Positions 1 to 8,060 of a stretch of DNA of 19,874 nucleotides are shown piece after piece. The DNA comes from Chloroflexota bacterium. Its GTDB lineage: Bacteria; Chloroflexota; Dehalococcoidia; Lucifugimonadales; Australimonadaceae. The stretch's first letter is position 1, and each line of letters begins with the position of its first letter. Location of the stretch: positions 1 to 19,874 of the forward strand of contig JAPOOH010000067.1 in NCBI GenBank assembly GCA_026713505.1. Reading direction: 5' to 3'. The notes below the pieces were generated by a model that was not told the DNA's origin, did not search any database, and saw only the letters and a list, made by a program, of their open reading frames with translations. The translations under genes and the position numbers were made by a program.

Positions 1-2
1 AG

Positions 3-254
3 GCCCTCATCCGCAACTTCGTGGAGGGCATCGAGGTCAATGGAGACGAGGCCGTACTGACGTACACCGTGCCCATGCCCAGCGACGGCGTGAGGCGAGA
101 AAAGGCGTCGGTTCTTGATTTCGTCCAGTCCAGCCCACCAAACTTGACGATAGACAGAACCATCCGCCTGACCACCTCGGTCGGCAGACGCCCCTCGCCC
201 GCAGCCGCACTCTTCATCATGCCGAGGAACTGTTCCATCCCGGCCACCTTCTGA
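3..254 (+). CDS. Large serine recombinase, C-terminal fragment (5' end outside window)
   Basis: The frame is open from the first bases and begins ALIRNFVEGIEVNGDEAVL, followed by TYTVPMPSDG. This pattern, a helix ending in (I/F)V..IEV, then a basic/acidic turn and a YT(V/M/L)P(M/V)P strand, is typical of the extreme C-terminus of large serine recombinases in integrative elements. The resolvase catalytic domain with its serine would lie upstream of the window. After about residue 43 (VLDFVQSSPP) the protein stops looking like the family and continues for about 30 residues as a basic, low-conservation tail to a TGA. That tail probably reads through flanking or target DNA at the element boundary. 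The recombinase assignment rests on this short C-terminal match, so it is probable but not certain. Confidence 0.55.
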   Translation, partial: ALIRNFVEGIEVNGDEAVLTYTVPMPSDGVRREKASVLDFVQSSPPNLTIDRTIRLTTSVGRRPSPAAALFIMPRNCSIPATF

Positions 255-322
255 ATATAGCCGGCCGCACCGCTATGGATTGCGACCACCAGGCTCGGAA
301 CCGAAAGGCGGGACCAGGAGTC
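125..322 (-). pseudogene. Possible interrupted gene fragment antisense to the recombinase tail
   Basis: On the minus strand, a frame opening after a TAA at 323-325 reads LSVPSLVVAIHSGAAGYIQK, then VAGMEQFLGMMKSAAAGEG, then RLPTEVVRRMVLSIVKFGGL. It has a protein-like amphipathic pattern and ends where the recombinase-like sequence begins on the other strand. It may be the remainder of a gene into which the recombinase element inserted. I do not recognise the family. There is no clear ATG or ribosome binding site, and the fragment is short enough that a chance open frame in GC-rich DNA is a real alternative. Confidence 0.22.
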
Positions 323-449
323 TTAGTCGTGATCTTCAAGGAATCTCCACAATTGCCTGCCATATTGGCGCGAGCAGGTCTAGACTGCACGGGCGCCGTA
401 CAGACCTCCAAGCAAGCGCTGTGGCCGGATTGTGCGGCCAATCAACGCC

Positions 450-455
450 AGGAGG
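450..455 (+). promoter_or_regulatory. Shine-Dalgarno AGGAGG that fixes the TTG start of the DUF2231 gene
   Basis: A perfect AGGAGG lies four bases before the TTG at 460. It argues for starting the membrane protein at 460 rather than at the more upstream ATG at 280, where the sequence does not look like protein. A 6-bp inverted repeat (422-427 with 435-440) sits just upstream. Confidence 0.55.
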
Positions 456-459
456 ACAC

Positions 460-927
460 TTGGGAAACCTGATTGCCGATACCATTGAAGACCTCCATCC
501 CATAATCGTCCACTTTCCGATCGCCCTCCTCGTACTGCTAGCAGTTCTGACGGTCTACGTAGTCGTGAGACCCGGAACTGGGATGCTTCAAACCACGTGG
601 CTGCTTCTTGTGATCGGAACTCTCGGCGCCATGGCCGCTACGGTTTCGGGACTTATCTCTCACTTTCCATATGAGGAGACGGAGCTACACGGAGTCATTG
701 AGAAGCATCAATGGTGGAGTTTTGGGGTCACTGCACTCTTCATTTCCGCTACCATCTGGCGTTTTATCTCTCGTCGAAGCGGGACCGATTGCGGAGGATC
801 CGTCCCTTTCCTGGCGTTCGTCGCCGTAGGAACGGGTCTCTTGGTCATGTCTGGTATCACAGGCGGAGACCTCGTCTTCGATTACGGGATCAACGTGAGA
901 GGTGTTAACCCTCTATTGGGTCAATAG
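460..927 (+). CDS. DUF2231-family small membrane protein
   Basis: This is a 155-residue membrane protein of the DUF2231 family, whose biochemical role is not established. The hallmark HPIIVHFPIAL motif is at residues 13-23. There are four hydrophobic segments (about 17-36, 46-64, 86-103 and 116-133) and the closing motif GGDLVFDYGINVRG is at 135-148. Histidines at 13, 18, 68, 77 and 83 lie in or beside the membrane segments and could bind metal or haem; some relatives occur near cytochrome genes, but nothing here confirms that. The TTG start is chosen because AGGAGG lies just upstream and residue 1 then falls about 12 residues before the conserved motif, the usual family spacing. The gene is visibly less GC-rich than the transporter genes downstream, which hints at different ancestry. 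It stands alone between the recombinase remnant and the transporter operon. Confidence 0.8.
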   Translation: MGNLIADTIEDLHPIIVHFPIALLVLLAVLTVYVVVRPGTGMLQTTWLLLVIGTLGAMAATVSGLISHFPYEETELHGVIEKHQWWSFGVTALFISATIWRFISRRSGTDCGGSVPFLAFVAVGTGLLVMSGITGGDLVFDYGINVRGVNPLLGQ

Positions 928-973
928 GATTCGAAAGCGGACTCCTGCACTGACTCAGCGCTCAATACAGTGT

Positions 974-988
974 GATCCGCTGCGGATC
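974..988. repeat. Perfect inverted repeat GATCCGC-T-GCGGATC
   Basis: Seven-base arms surround a single central base in the 253-bp gap between the DUF2231 gene and the peptide transporter operon. There is no T-run after it, so it is not a clear terminator. The near-zero spacer suits a dimeric protein binding site better than a hairpin. The rest of 928-1180 shows no recognisable gene or strong promoter. Confidence 0.4.
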
Positions 989-1180
989 GTTATCTCCCTG
1001 CAAACAGTGCAGCGGTAGTTCCTTATCCACTTCTCAAAGACGGTTCTGCCTACCGTCAAGACAGGTCCACCACCAGTTACCGAACTCATAATCCTGCGGT
1101 TCAGGGCGACCTCTGGCCGCACCGACTCTCGCCTTCGTGCTATTCTCCAGCGCGGTCTAACTCGTGAGGCGGAGTCGAAG

Positions 1181-3160
1181 ATGCGTCTAAGCGGCTTGTT
1201 TCCGGTTGTCGTGCTGTTGCTGGCCCTGCTCCTGTTTCCGGGCTGCACCGGAGAAGAGGTCACGGACGGCCCGGCGACTCCTACTTCTGCCCCCGGGGCC
1301 ACGGCCACTCCTCAACCGGAGACCGGTGAAGTCCCCGGGGCGACACCGACGGCTCCATCCGAAGCGGAGGCCGAGCACGTCTACCGGATCGGCATCGCAG
1401 AGGACCTGACCACCACCAACCACTGGGCTTACCTGGGGCCGGACGGGACCGTATGGAACGGCTACGTGCTCGGCGGAAGCAAGCCGGCGCTCTACGCGTA
1501 TTCGGCCCGGAGGTACGACTGGGTCCCATCGCTGGCCGCCGATTTCCCCACTCCGCTCGAGGAGGAGGAGGTGGAAGGCGAGACGCTCTGGACCACGGAG
1601 GTGGAACTGCTGGAAGGCGTGAAGTGGAGCGACGGCAGCGACGTTACCGCCGAGGACTTCGCCTTCACGGCCAATACCGCTGTGGAGATGCAGCTCACCG
1701 GCAACTGGCCTTCCATCGTGGACCCGAAGTTCTTCGACCACGCAGAGACTGACGGCCCGTACCGGCTCAAGATCTTCTTCAAGCAGAAGCCGGGCCTGGC
1801 GCGATGGCAGTTCGGGCTGGCGTTCATGCCCATCTTCTCCAGGTCCTACTGGGAGCCGGTGGTGGACGAGGCCCGGCAGGCCGGCGACACCACGGAGCAG
1901 CAGAAGCTGCTGTTCTCCCACGTCCCCGAAGGCGAACCGAGCGCAGGGGGGTTCACCTTCGGTCAGTGGGAGCGGGGCGCCTTCGCGGAGAAGGACAGGA
2001 ACCAGGACTACTCCTTCGCCGGGACGGAGGTTGCGCTGTACGCCAACGGTGCGTACTCGAGCATCACCACCGGGCTCACCGAGTTCACGGCCTACGGTGA
2101 ACCCGGGGGCGAAACGGTACTGGAATACGTGGAAGGCCCGTTCGCGGCAGGCACCATCTACTCCATCTACGGTAGTCAGGACGCAGCCGTACTGGCCCTC
2201 AAGAAGGGCGACATCGACTTCATGCTGAACCCGCTGGGGCTGTCCAAGGGGCTCCAGGAACAGCTGGCGGGAGAGGATGGCCTGACAACCATCGAGAACG
2301 CATCTGACGGCGTCCGCTACCTGGGATTCAACTTCCGCAGAGCGCCCATGGACAACAGGGCCTTCCGGCAGGCAGTTGCAACCCTGATAGACAAGGAATT
2401 CCTGGTGGACACCGTGCTGCAGGGCGTAGCCCTCCCCATCTACACGATGGTGCCGGAGGGCAACGGCGCCTGGTACAACGCCGACGTACCGCTCATCGGG
2501 CGGGGACTCACCCGCCAGGAGCGCGTCGACAGGGCTGTAGAGCTGCTCAAGGAAGCAGGTTTCACCTGGGAGACAGAGCCCCGCGTCAGCGAGGACGGCA
2601 ATTTCATCGAACAACGCGGTGAGGGGCTGAAGATGCCCAACGGCGAGCCGGTACCGGCGATGGAGGTGCTCGCCCCCAGTGCGGGGTACGACCCGCTTCG
2701 CTCCACGTTCGCCATCTGGATCGAGCGATGGCTGAGCGAGGTGGGCATCCCCTTGCGGGCCAACCTCACCGGCTTCAACGTCATCGTCGAGAAGGTGTTC
2801 GAACAGCAGGACTTCGACATGTGGATCCTCGGCTGGGGCCTCACCCCCTTCCCGGACTACCTCGACTCGTTCTTCCACAGCCGTCATTCGGCACTGGAAG
2901 GGTACAACGCCGGCGGGTACGACAACCCCGACTTCGACCGACTGGCCGACGGACTGCTCTCCGCGACCGACGTGGAGGCAGCGCGTCGACAGGCCTTCGA
3001 GATGCAGGCATTCCTCGCGGAAGACCTGCCCTACGTGGTGCTGTTCGACACTCCGATAGTTGAAACCTACCGGAGCGAGCGGATCGACTTTCCCTACACT
3101 GACACCTGGGGCGGTCTGCAAAGCGTTTCCGGGATGCCGACCCTGGTGGACTTCAGGTAG
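1181..3160 (+). CDS. Peptide-type ABC transporter substrate-binding lipoprotein (SBP_bac_5 family)
   Basis: This is the extracytoplasmic solute receptor of a dipeptide/oligopeptide-type ABC importer (DppA/OppA class). Residues 1-21 form a lipoprotein signal peptide (MRLSG followed by a long hydrophobic run) ending FPG before Cys22. The box is slightly atypical at -3 and -2 but convincing. A Thr/Pro/Ala/Glu-rich linker (about 24-64) would tether the receptor to the membrane. The rest has the family fold, including an early LEGVKWSDGSDVTAEDF motif and LGFNFRRAPMDNRAFRQAV in the second half. At 659 residues it is longer than the usual 500-600, partly because of the linker. It heads the five-gene operon and is separated from the permease gene by a stem-loop. 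The ligand cannot be read from sequence; peptides, nickel chelates, opines and sugars are all bound by this family. Confidence 0.93.
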   Translation: MRLSGLFPVVVLLLALLLFPGCTGEEVTDGPATPTSAPGATATPQPETGEVPGATPTAPSEAEAEHVYRIGIAEDLTTTNHWAYLGPDGTVWNGYVLGGSKPALYAYSARRYDWVPSLAADFPTPLEEEEVEGETLWTTEVELLEGVKWSDGSDVTAEDFAFTANTAVEMQLTGNWPSIVDPKFFDHAETDGPYRLKIFFKQKPGLARWQFGLAFMPIFSRSYWEPVVDEARQAGDTTEQQKLLFSHVPEGEPSAGGFTFGQWERGAFAEKDRNQDYSFAGTEVALYANGAYSSITTGLTEFTAYGEPGGETVLEYVEGPFAAGTIYSIYGSQDAAVLALKKGDIDFMLNPLGLSKGLQEQLAGEDGLTTIENASDGVRYLGFNFRRAPMDNRAFRQAVATLIDKEFLVDTVLQGVALPIYTMVPEGNGAWYNADVPLIGRGLTRQERVDRAVELLKEAGFTWETEPRVSEDGNFIEQRGEGLKMPNGEPVPAMEVLAPSAGYDPLRSTFAIWIERWLSEVGIPLRANLTGFNVIVEKVFEQQDFDMWILGWGLTPFPDYLDSFFHSRHSALEGYNAGGYDNPDFDRLADGLLSATDVEAARRQAFEMQAFLAEDLPYVVLFDTPIVETYRSERIDFPYTDTWGGLQSVSGMPTLVDFR

Positions 3161-3178
3161 CCTTCTCGGCAGTCTCCA

Positions 3179-3204
3179 GCGTCCGGTACGTTCATCCCGG
3201 ACGC
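3179..3204 (+). other. Perfect 8-bp stem-loop between binding-protein and permease genes
   Basis: GCGTCCGG (3179-3186) pairs exactly with CCGGACGC (3197-3204) across a 10-base loop. It begins 18 bases after the binding-protein stop codon and ends before the permease start. No U-run follows, so it is not a standard intrinsic terminator. Structures in this position in other importer operons often protect the upstream binding-protein mRNA and make that protein more abundant than the membrane parts. That role is inferred here from position only. Confidence 0.6.
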
Positions 3205-3252
3205 ATGGTAGGGGAGCACCACCCTGAACATCGCGTCGAGCAGTCAGGACTG

Positions 3253-4404
3253 ATGACAGGCTACCTGGTCAGGCGAACCGGGCAGATGGTGCTGACGCTG
3301 TTCCTCATCATCACGTTCACCTTCTTCCTGGTGCAGGCCCAGCCGGGGGACTACGCTTCCTTCTACGTGCTCAACCCCGACCTCCCGCCCGAGGTGAAGG
3401 ACCAGATCAGGACCGCGTTCGGGCTGGACAAGCCGGTGTGGCAGCAGTACCTCATCCATCTCAAGAACACCTTTACGGGCAACCTCGGGGTCTCCTTCGG
3501 GAATTTCCCAAGGCCCGTGCTGGACGTACTGGCGGAGCGCGTGCCCCGGACGCTGGTGCTGTTCCTCACGGCCACTGCCGTGTCCTTCTACATCGGGTTC
3601 TTCCTGGGCAAGGCCATCGCCTGGCGCCGGGGCGGCCTGTTCGAGTACGCCGCCACCATCTCGGGGGCGATGTTATTCACCGCCTTCACTCCGGCTTTCG
3701 CCCTGATGATGATCTGGGCCTTCGCCTTCAAGCTGGGCTGGTTTCCGGTGGGCAAGTTCCTGGACCCCCTGGTGTGGCGGGGGGCCGATGTCAGCGCCAA
3801 CTACGTTTTCGGCAATATGCTTCTCAGCGCGGCGGCCTTCATCACCTTTGCACTGCTGGTGATGCTGTGCCTCAAGAGGTTCGGACGAAGAGTGCCGTCG
3901 GTGGTGGCCTTTCCGGTGGTCCTTGGCGGCGCGCTGGTCATCGTGGCGGTCTGGGCCCTCTCCGGTATCGGCGGGTTGGCCTTGGATATCGTCAAGCACA
4001 TGGTGCTGCCCGTCGCCACCCTCACGCTCATCTCCTTCGCCGGGACCATGTTGCTTACCCGCAACAGCATGCTGGAGACCATCCGCGAGGACTACGTGAT
4101 GGCCGCGAGGGCCAAGGGCCTGCCGGATAAGCAGGTGCGTGACCGCCACGCCGCCCGGAACGCCATGCTGCCCATCGTGACCAGCCTGGTCTACAGCCTG
4201 ATATTCGCCATAGATGGGAGCGTGATTATAGAGAGTGTCTTCTCCTGGCCGGGCACCGGCTTGACCCTTCTCCAGGCGGTGAGGAGCGAAGACCTGCCCC
4301 TGGTCATGGGCGCCATGCTCTTCATAGGGACGCTCTCGCTCCTGGCGCACGTCATAGTCGATGTCCTGTACGTCTACCTCGACCCCAGGATCCGCTACCA
4401 GTGA
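3253..4404 (+). CDS. dppB: ABC transporter permease, DppB/OppB family
   Basis: This is one of the two inner-membrane subunits forming the channel of the peptide-type importer. It opens MTGYLVRRTGQMVLTLF, the typical first transmembrane helix of DppB/OppB proteins, followed by the periplasmic ...FGLDKPVWQQYLIHLKN region. The cytoplasmic EAA loop is at about residues 279-300 (EDYVMAARAKGLP) and contacts the ATPases. I start at the ATG at 3253 because it places the family N-terminus correctly; an in-frame ATG at 3205 would add 16 non-conserved residues overlapping the end of the stem-loop. The protein is 383 residues, longer than the usual 305-340. The excess lies between about residues 180 and 245, where two further hydrophobic segments flank a basic loop (LKRFGRRVP). 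The stop codon overlaps the next start. Confidence 0.9.
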   Translation: MTGYLVRRTGQMVLTLFLIITFTFFLVQAQPGDYASFYVLNPDLPPEVKDQIRTAFGLDKPVWQQYLIHLKNTFTGNLGVSFGNFPRPVLDVLAERVPRTLVLFLTATAVSFYIGFFLGKAIAWRRGGLFEYAATISGAMLFTAFTPAFALMMIWAFAFKLGWFPVGKFLDPLVWRGADVSANYVFGNMLLSAAAFITFALLVMLCLKRFGRRVPSVVAFPVVLGGALVIVAVWALSGIGGLALDIVKHMVLPVATLTLISFAGTMLLTRNSMLETIREDYVMAARAKGLPDKQVRDRHAARNAMLPIVTSLVYSLIFAIDGSVIIESVFSWPGTGLTLLQAVRSEDLPLVMGAMLFIGTLSLLAHVIVDVLYVYLDPRIRYQ

Positions 4405-5393
4405 ATACTTCAGGACCGGTCGCCCCCATACCCACCCCGGAATTCGGGGTCGAAATCGGCCGCGGCAGGGTGCGTTTCGTGCTGGCGCGACTGCGACTGA
4501 TGTGGCGGTCGTTCAGGAACGGTTGGGGCATCTTCATGGAGAGCCGTATGGGCAGGCTGTCCCTGTTCACCATAATCGCCTTTGCCCTCATGGCGGCCGC
4601 TCATCCCATACTGATGGCGTTCGTCTGGGACCCCGCCACCTACGACCCCGTGACCGGCTACTCCTTCGACCAGGTGGAGCAGCCCGCTCCGCCGAGCTGG
4701 AAGCATCCCCTGGGGACCGATCCGTTGGGCCGGGACGTGTTGAGCCAGCTGCTCTTCAGCACCCGCTCCGAGTTCGTGCTGGGGATAACCGCCGCACTGG
4801 TGACCGTGGGCATCGCAACCTTCGTCGGGGCGGTTGCCGCCTACTACGGCAGGCTGGTGGATTCCTTCTTCATGCGGCTGGCTGACCTCATCATCGCCCT
4901 GCCGGCCATATCGCTGCTGATAGTGCTGAGCGCCCTCTTCCACCTGAACCTCTTCTACCTGGCGCTGATCATCGGCGTGCTGGGCGGCTTCGGGGGGACG
5001 GCCATCATCCTGAAGTCGCAGGCGCTCAGCATCAAGGTGAAGCCCTTCATCGAAGCCGCGAGAGTGGCCGGCGGCGGCGACTTCCACATCATATTCGTCC
5101 ACATCATCCCCCACCTGTTGCCCCTGGCCCTGCTCTACATGATGTTCACCGTCACCAGCGCCATCTTTGCCGAGGCCGTGCTGTCGTTCCTCGGCCTCCT
5201 GGACCTCAGGATGAGCTGGGGAATCATGATTCACACCGCCAACACCGGCGGCTATCTGTTGGGCGGCACACGGTACTGGTGGCTGATAGTGCCTGCCGGG
5301 GCCTCCATCACCCTTCTCTGCAGTGCGTTCTACCTGGCAGGACGGGCCCTGGACGAGGTCGTGAACCCCCGGTTGAGGCAGCGCAATGACTGA
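4401..5393 (+). CDS. dppC: ABC transporter permease, DppC/OppC family
   Basis: This is the second channel subunit of the importer. The GTG start at 4401 overlaps the TGA stop of the preceding gene (GTGA), a sign of coupled translation. After a cytoplasmic N-terminus come the first transmembrane helix (about 55-75), the family motif HPLGTDPLGRDVLSQLL at about 97-113, four or five more helices, and the EAA loop (FIEAARVAGGGDFHIIFVHI) at about 216-235. The HPLGTD.LGRDV motif is diagnostic for DppC/OppC permeases. Length (330 aa) is slightly above the usual 280-310, mainly through the N-terminal extension. It works with the neighbouring permease, which has the matching EAA loop. The last 8 bases overlap the ATPase gene. 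Confidence 0.92.
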   Translation: MNTSGPVAPIPTPEFGVEIGRGRVRFVLARLRLMWRSFRNGWGIFMESRMGRLSLFTIIAFALMAAAHPILMAFVWDPATYDPVTGYSFDQVEQPAPPSWKHPLGTDPLGRDVLSQLLFSTRSEFVLGITAALVTVGIATFVGAVAAYYGRLVDSFFMRLADLIIALPAISLLIVLSALFHLNLFYLALIIGVLGGFGGTAIILKSQALSIKVKPFIEAARVAGGGDFHIIFVHIIPHLLPLALLYMMFTVTSAIFAEAVLSFLGLLDLRMSWGIMIHTANTGGYLLGGTRYWWLIVPAGASITLLCSAFYLAGRALDEVVNPRLRQRND

Positions 5394-6378
5394 CCGGAGC
5401 GACTCCTTGCTGAAGGTGGATGGCCTGAGCCTGAGCTACCAGACCAGGCAGGGAGAGCTGCAGGCCGTCCGGGACGTCAGCTTCGAGTTGGCCCGTGGCT
5501 CCGCTCTGGGCCTGGTGGGGGAGTCCGGCTGCGGAAAGACCACCGTCGCCAACTGCCTCATGCGCCTGCTGCCAGACAACGCGCGGATCTCGGCTGGCCG
5601 GGTGCTCCTGGACGGGCAGGATGTCCTGCTCCTGACCGAGGAGGAGATGCGGCTCCGGCGGTGGCGGCGCATCTCCATGGTCTTCCAGGCCGCCATGAAC
5701 GTTCTGGACCCCGTGTACCGGGTGGGCCAGCAGATCATCGAAGCCATCGAGACACACGGCGTCGAGTCCACTGACATCGGAGCCAGGGAGCGGGTGGCCC
5801 GTCTGTTCAGGATGGTGGGGCTGGACCCCCAGCTGATGGAGCGTTACCCCCATGAGTTCAGCGGCGGTATGCGCCAGCGGGCCGTCATCGCCATGGCCTT
5901 GTCGTGCGACCCCGACCTGATGATCGCCGACGAGCCGACCACTGCCCTGGACGTGATAGTCCAGGACCGGATACTCCGCGAGCTGAAGGCCATTCAGCAG
6001 CCACTCGGCATGAGCATCATCTACATCAGCCACGACATAGCGGTGGTCGCGGAGGTGACGGACGTGGTGGGAGTGATGTACGCCGGGCGCCTGGTTGAGA
6101 TGGGGGACACCGCCGACGTGTTCCGGGCCCCCGCTCATCCCTACACCGCGGCGCTGGTGTCTTCATTCCCCAGCGTCAGCGGGGAGAGGCGTCCATTGAC
6201 CAGCCTCCCCGGCGAGCCGCCGAACCTCTCTGACCTGCCCCCGGGCTGCCCGTTTCATCCCCGCTGCGCCTACGCCACGGACGTATGCCGGACCGAGTAC
6301 CCGCCCCGGGCCGCGTCCGGCAGTCGTTGGGCCGCCTGCTGGCACCCTCTGGACGCAACGCTGGTCCCGCAGAGTTGA
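5386..6378 (+). CDS. dppD: ABC transporter ATP-binding protein, DppD/OppD family
   Basis: This is a cytoplasmic ATPase, one half of the motor of the peptide-type importer. Walker A GESGCGKTT is at about residues 45-53, the Q-loop VFQAAMN at about 101-107, the signature SGGMRQR at about 159-165, Walker B LMIADEPTTALD at about 178-189, and the switch histidine lies in YISHD at about 211. The C-terminus carries the oligopeptide/dipeptide-specific extension with CPFHPRCAYATDVC and a last WAACWHP; in several family members cysteines here hold an Fe-S cluster. The ATG at 5386 overlaps the permease gene by 8 bases. The 330-residue length is normal. It is expected to pair with the product of the next gene. 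Confidence 0.94.
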   Translation: MTDRSDSLLKVDGLSLSYQTRQGELQAVRDVSFELARGSALGLVGESGCGKTTVANCLMRLLPDNARISAGRVLLDGQDVLLLTEEEMRLRRWRRISMVFQAAMNVLDPVYRVGQQIIEAIETHGVESTDIGARERVARLFRMVGLDPQLMERYPHEFSGGMRQRAVIAMALSCDPDLMIADEPTTALDVIVQDRILRELKAIQQPLGMSIIYISHDIAVVAEVTDVVGVMYAGRLVEMGDTADVFRAPAHPYTAALVSSFPSVSGERRPLTSLPGEPPNLSDLPPGCPFHPRCAYATDVCRTEYPPRAASGSRWAACWHPLDATLVPQS

Positions 6379-6381
6379 CGT

Positions 6382-7455
6382 ATGGCAAGCGCAAGCAACA
6401 CCCCTGAGACCCCGAATGCCCAGGCCGCTGGCTCCAGCGCTCCGGACGGCGAGCCATTGCTGGCGGTTCACGGCTTGACCAAACTGTTCCCGGTGGGCGG
6501 CGGCCCCTTTCGCAAGCCCTCGAGCTTCATTCATGCCGTTGACGATGTGACCTTCCGGTTGGGACACGGAGAGAGCCTCGGGCTGGTGGGCGAGTCGGGC
6601 TGCGGCAAGACCACCGTAGGCAAGCTGCTGGTCAAGCTGCTGGAACCCACCGGAGGCGAGATACTCTTCCGGTTCGCCGGCGACTCGGCTGGCGCTGCGA
6701 CTGAGGCTCCCTGGGATTCCGCCGCCATCAGTGGACGGCTGTTGCGCTCCTGCGGCAGGCGTGTGCAGATGATCTTTCAGGACCCGTATGCGTCCATGAA
6801 TCCCCGGCGCACCATCTACGACATCATCTCCGAGCCGCTGTCGGTGCAGGGCATGGGCGACGTTCAGTATCGGGTCGACCGCGTGCTGGAGATACTGACG
6901 CTGGTGGGCCTTACGCCGGCAGGAGGGTTCCTGTTCCGGCACCCCCACGAACTCTCGGGTGGGCAGCGCCAAAGGGTAGCCATCGCCCGCGCGTTGGTGA
7001 TCCGCCCATCCTTCGTGGTTGCGGACGAGCCGACCTCCATGCTGGACGTTTCCAGCAGAACGGGGGTGATGTCCCTGATGCAGGACCTGGCCACTGAACT
7101 GGGGGTGGCCTACCTGTACGTCACGCACGACCTGGCGGTGGCGCGCTACATGTGCCACCGCATCGCCGTGATGTACTCGGGGAAAGTAGTGGAACTGGCT
7201 GAGACGGAGGAGTTGCTTCGCAATCCGCTGCATCCGTATACGAAGGCGCTGTTGTCTGCGGTGCCCGTGCCTGATCCGGGACACCGCAGACAGCTGCCGG
7301 ACATTCGCGGCGATCTTGGCACTCCGATAGATCCGCCCTCCCGCTGCCGGTTCCACGAAAGATGCCCCGCCGCTACCGAGCACTGTCTGGACCACCCCCA
7401 TCCCCCCATGGAAGAAAAGACTCCCGGCCATCTCGTGGCCTGCTACGAGGTTTGA
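6382..7455 (+). CDS. dppF: ABC transporter ATP-binding protein, DppF/OppF family
   Basis: This is the second ATPase of the importer and closes the operon, starting 3 bases after the preceding stop. Walker A GESGCGKTT is at about residues 69-77, the Q-loop IFQDPYASMNPR at about 132-143 (the ...YASMNPR form is typical of DppF/OppF), the signature SGGQRQR at about 192-198, Walker B FVVADEPTSMLD at about 211-222, and the switch histidine is in YVTHD. The C-terminal oligopeptide extension (CRFHERCPAATEHC, about 322-335) is present. The first 25 residues (Ala/Ser/Pro-rich) have no counterpart in the family and may be a variable tail. An insertion after the Walker A helix (FRFAGDSAGAATEAPWDS) is slightly longer than usual. 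I see no convincing terminator in the 98 bases after the stop. Confidence 0.94.
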   Translation: MASASNTPETPNAQAAGSSAPDGEPLLAVHGLTKLFPVGGGPFRKPSSFIHAVDDVTFRLGHGESLGLVGESGCGKTTVGKLLVKLLEPTGGEILFRFAGDSAGAATEAPWDSAAISGRLLRSCGRRVQMIFQDPYASMNPRRTIYDIISEPLSVQGMGDVQYRVDRVLEILTLVGLTPAGGFLFRHPHELSGGQRQRVAIARALVIRPSFVVADEPTSMLDVSSRTGVMSLMQDLATELGVAYLYVTHDLAVARYMCHRIAVMYSGKVVELAETEELLRNPLHPYTKALLSAVPVPDPGHRRQLPDIRGDLGTPIDPPSRCRFHERCPAATEHCLDHPHPPMEEKTPGHLVACYEV

Positions 7456-7553
7456 GCAGCCAGCCCCGGGTGATGCTTCTCCGGGTGCACTGGCCGGTGA
7501 TGTGGGCGGTGCCGGGTAACGGCGGTGTCAATGCCGCTGGCGATGGGTTGTCG

Positions 7554-8027
7554 CTATGTGGCCGCGGGGCGGTCGTTGTCCCTCACCACTATCTCCAGGT
7601 ACACGGGCGATTCCGGGTTGTAGGGCTGTGAGACCCCAGGTGTGTAGTAGCGCGGCTGCAGATGGACTCCGATGTAACCGTCCGGCTCGGGCGTGTCGTC
7701 GTCCTCCGTGGGGATCGACAGGACAGCCTCAGCTTCACCCGCCGCGAACCGCAACTCCCCTATCTCGTAGTCCAGCAGGAACCGGCCTTCCAGGAAGAAG
7801 TCCAGGTTCAACGCGAGATCGGACGAGAGACCGCCGACCCGTGTGAAGGTGAATACGGCAGGTTCACCCTCGGTGATGGAGTCCGGCGCCGTGAAGGACA
7901 CCACCGGGGCGTCGTCGCGCATTGCGGGTGGGACCTCAGGTGTCCCGGCGGAGGCGATAGAGGCGAATGCGGCGATAACAGCCGCTACCGCGAGCAAGGC
8001 TCCAAGTCTGATGGTGTGAACGAACAT
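7554..8027 (-). CDS. Small secreted protein with a single Calx-beta-like domain
   Basis: A 157-residue exported protein. Residues 1-27 are a Sec signal peptide (MFVHTIRLGALLAVAAVIAAF then a small-residue ASIASAG cleavage region). The mature part has the beta-strand pattern of a Calx-beta domain: VSFTAPDSITEGEPAVFTFTRVG near the start, an acidic DDDTPEPDG loop near residue 108, and the closing VYLEIVVRDNDRP. Calx-beta domains bind calcium through acidic residues and usually occur as repeats in large adhesins, so a protein with one domain and nothing else is unusual. The ATG at 8027 has a strong GAAGGAGG just upstream. It is convergent with the peptide transporter operon and is not part of any operon. 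The partner or role is unknown. Confidence 0.72.
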   Translation of the reverse strand: MFVHTIRLGALLAVAAVIAAFASIASAGTPEVPPAMRDDAPVVSFTAPDSITEGEPAVFTFTRVGGLSSDLALNLDFFLEGRFLLDYEIGELRFAAGEAEAVLSIPTEDDDTPEPDGYIGVHLQPRYYTPGVSQPYNPESPVYLEIVVRDNDRPAAT

Positions 8028-8060
8028 TTGAGCCTCCTTCGAGCGAAGTATGCCGGGTTG

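Noticed and set aside
955..1090. Minus-strand peptide GGGPVLTVGRTVFEKWIRN in the gap before the importer operon
   Set aside because: It looks somewhat protein-like and faintly like a recombinase tail, but is too short and has no start or partner to support a call.
1187..3121. Long minus-strand open frame (644 codons) opposite the binding-protein gene
   Set aside because: It is exactly antisense to a well-supported lipoprotein gene, has no domain pattern, and is the usual consequence of high GC at third codon positions.
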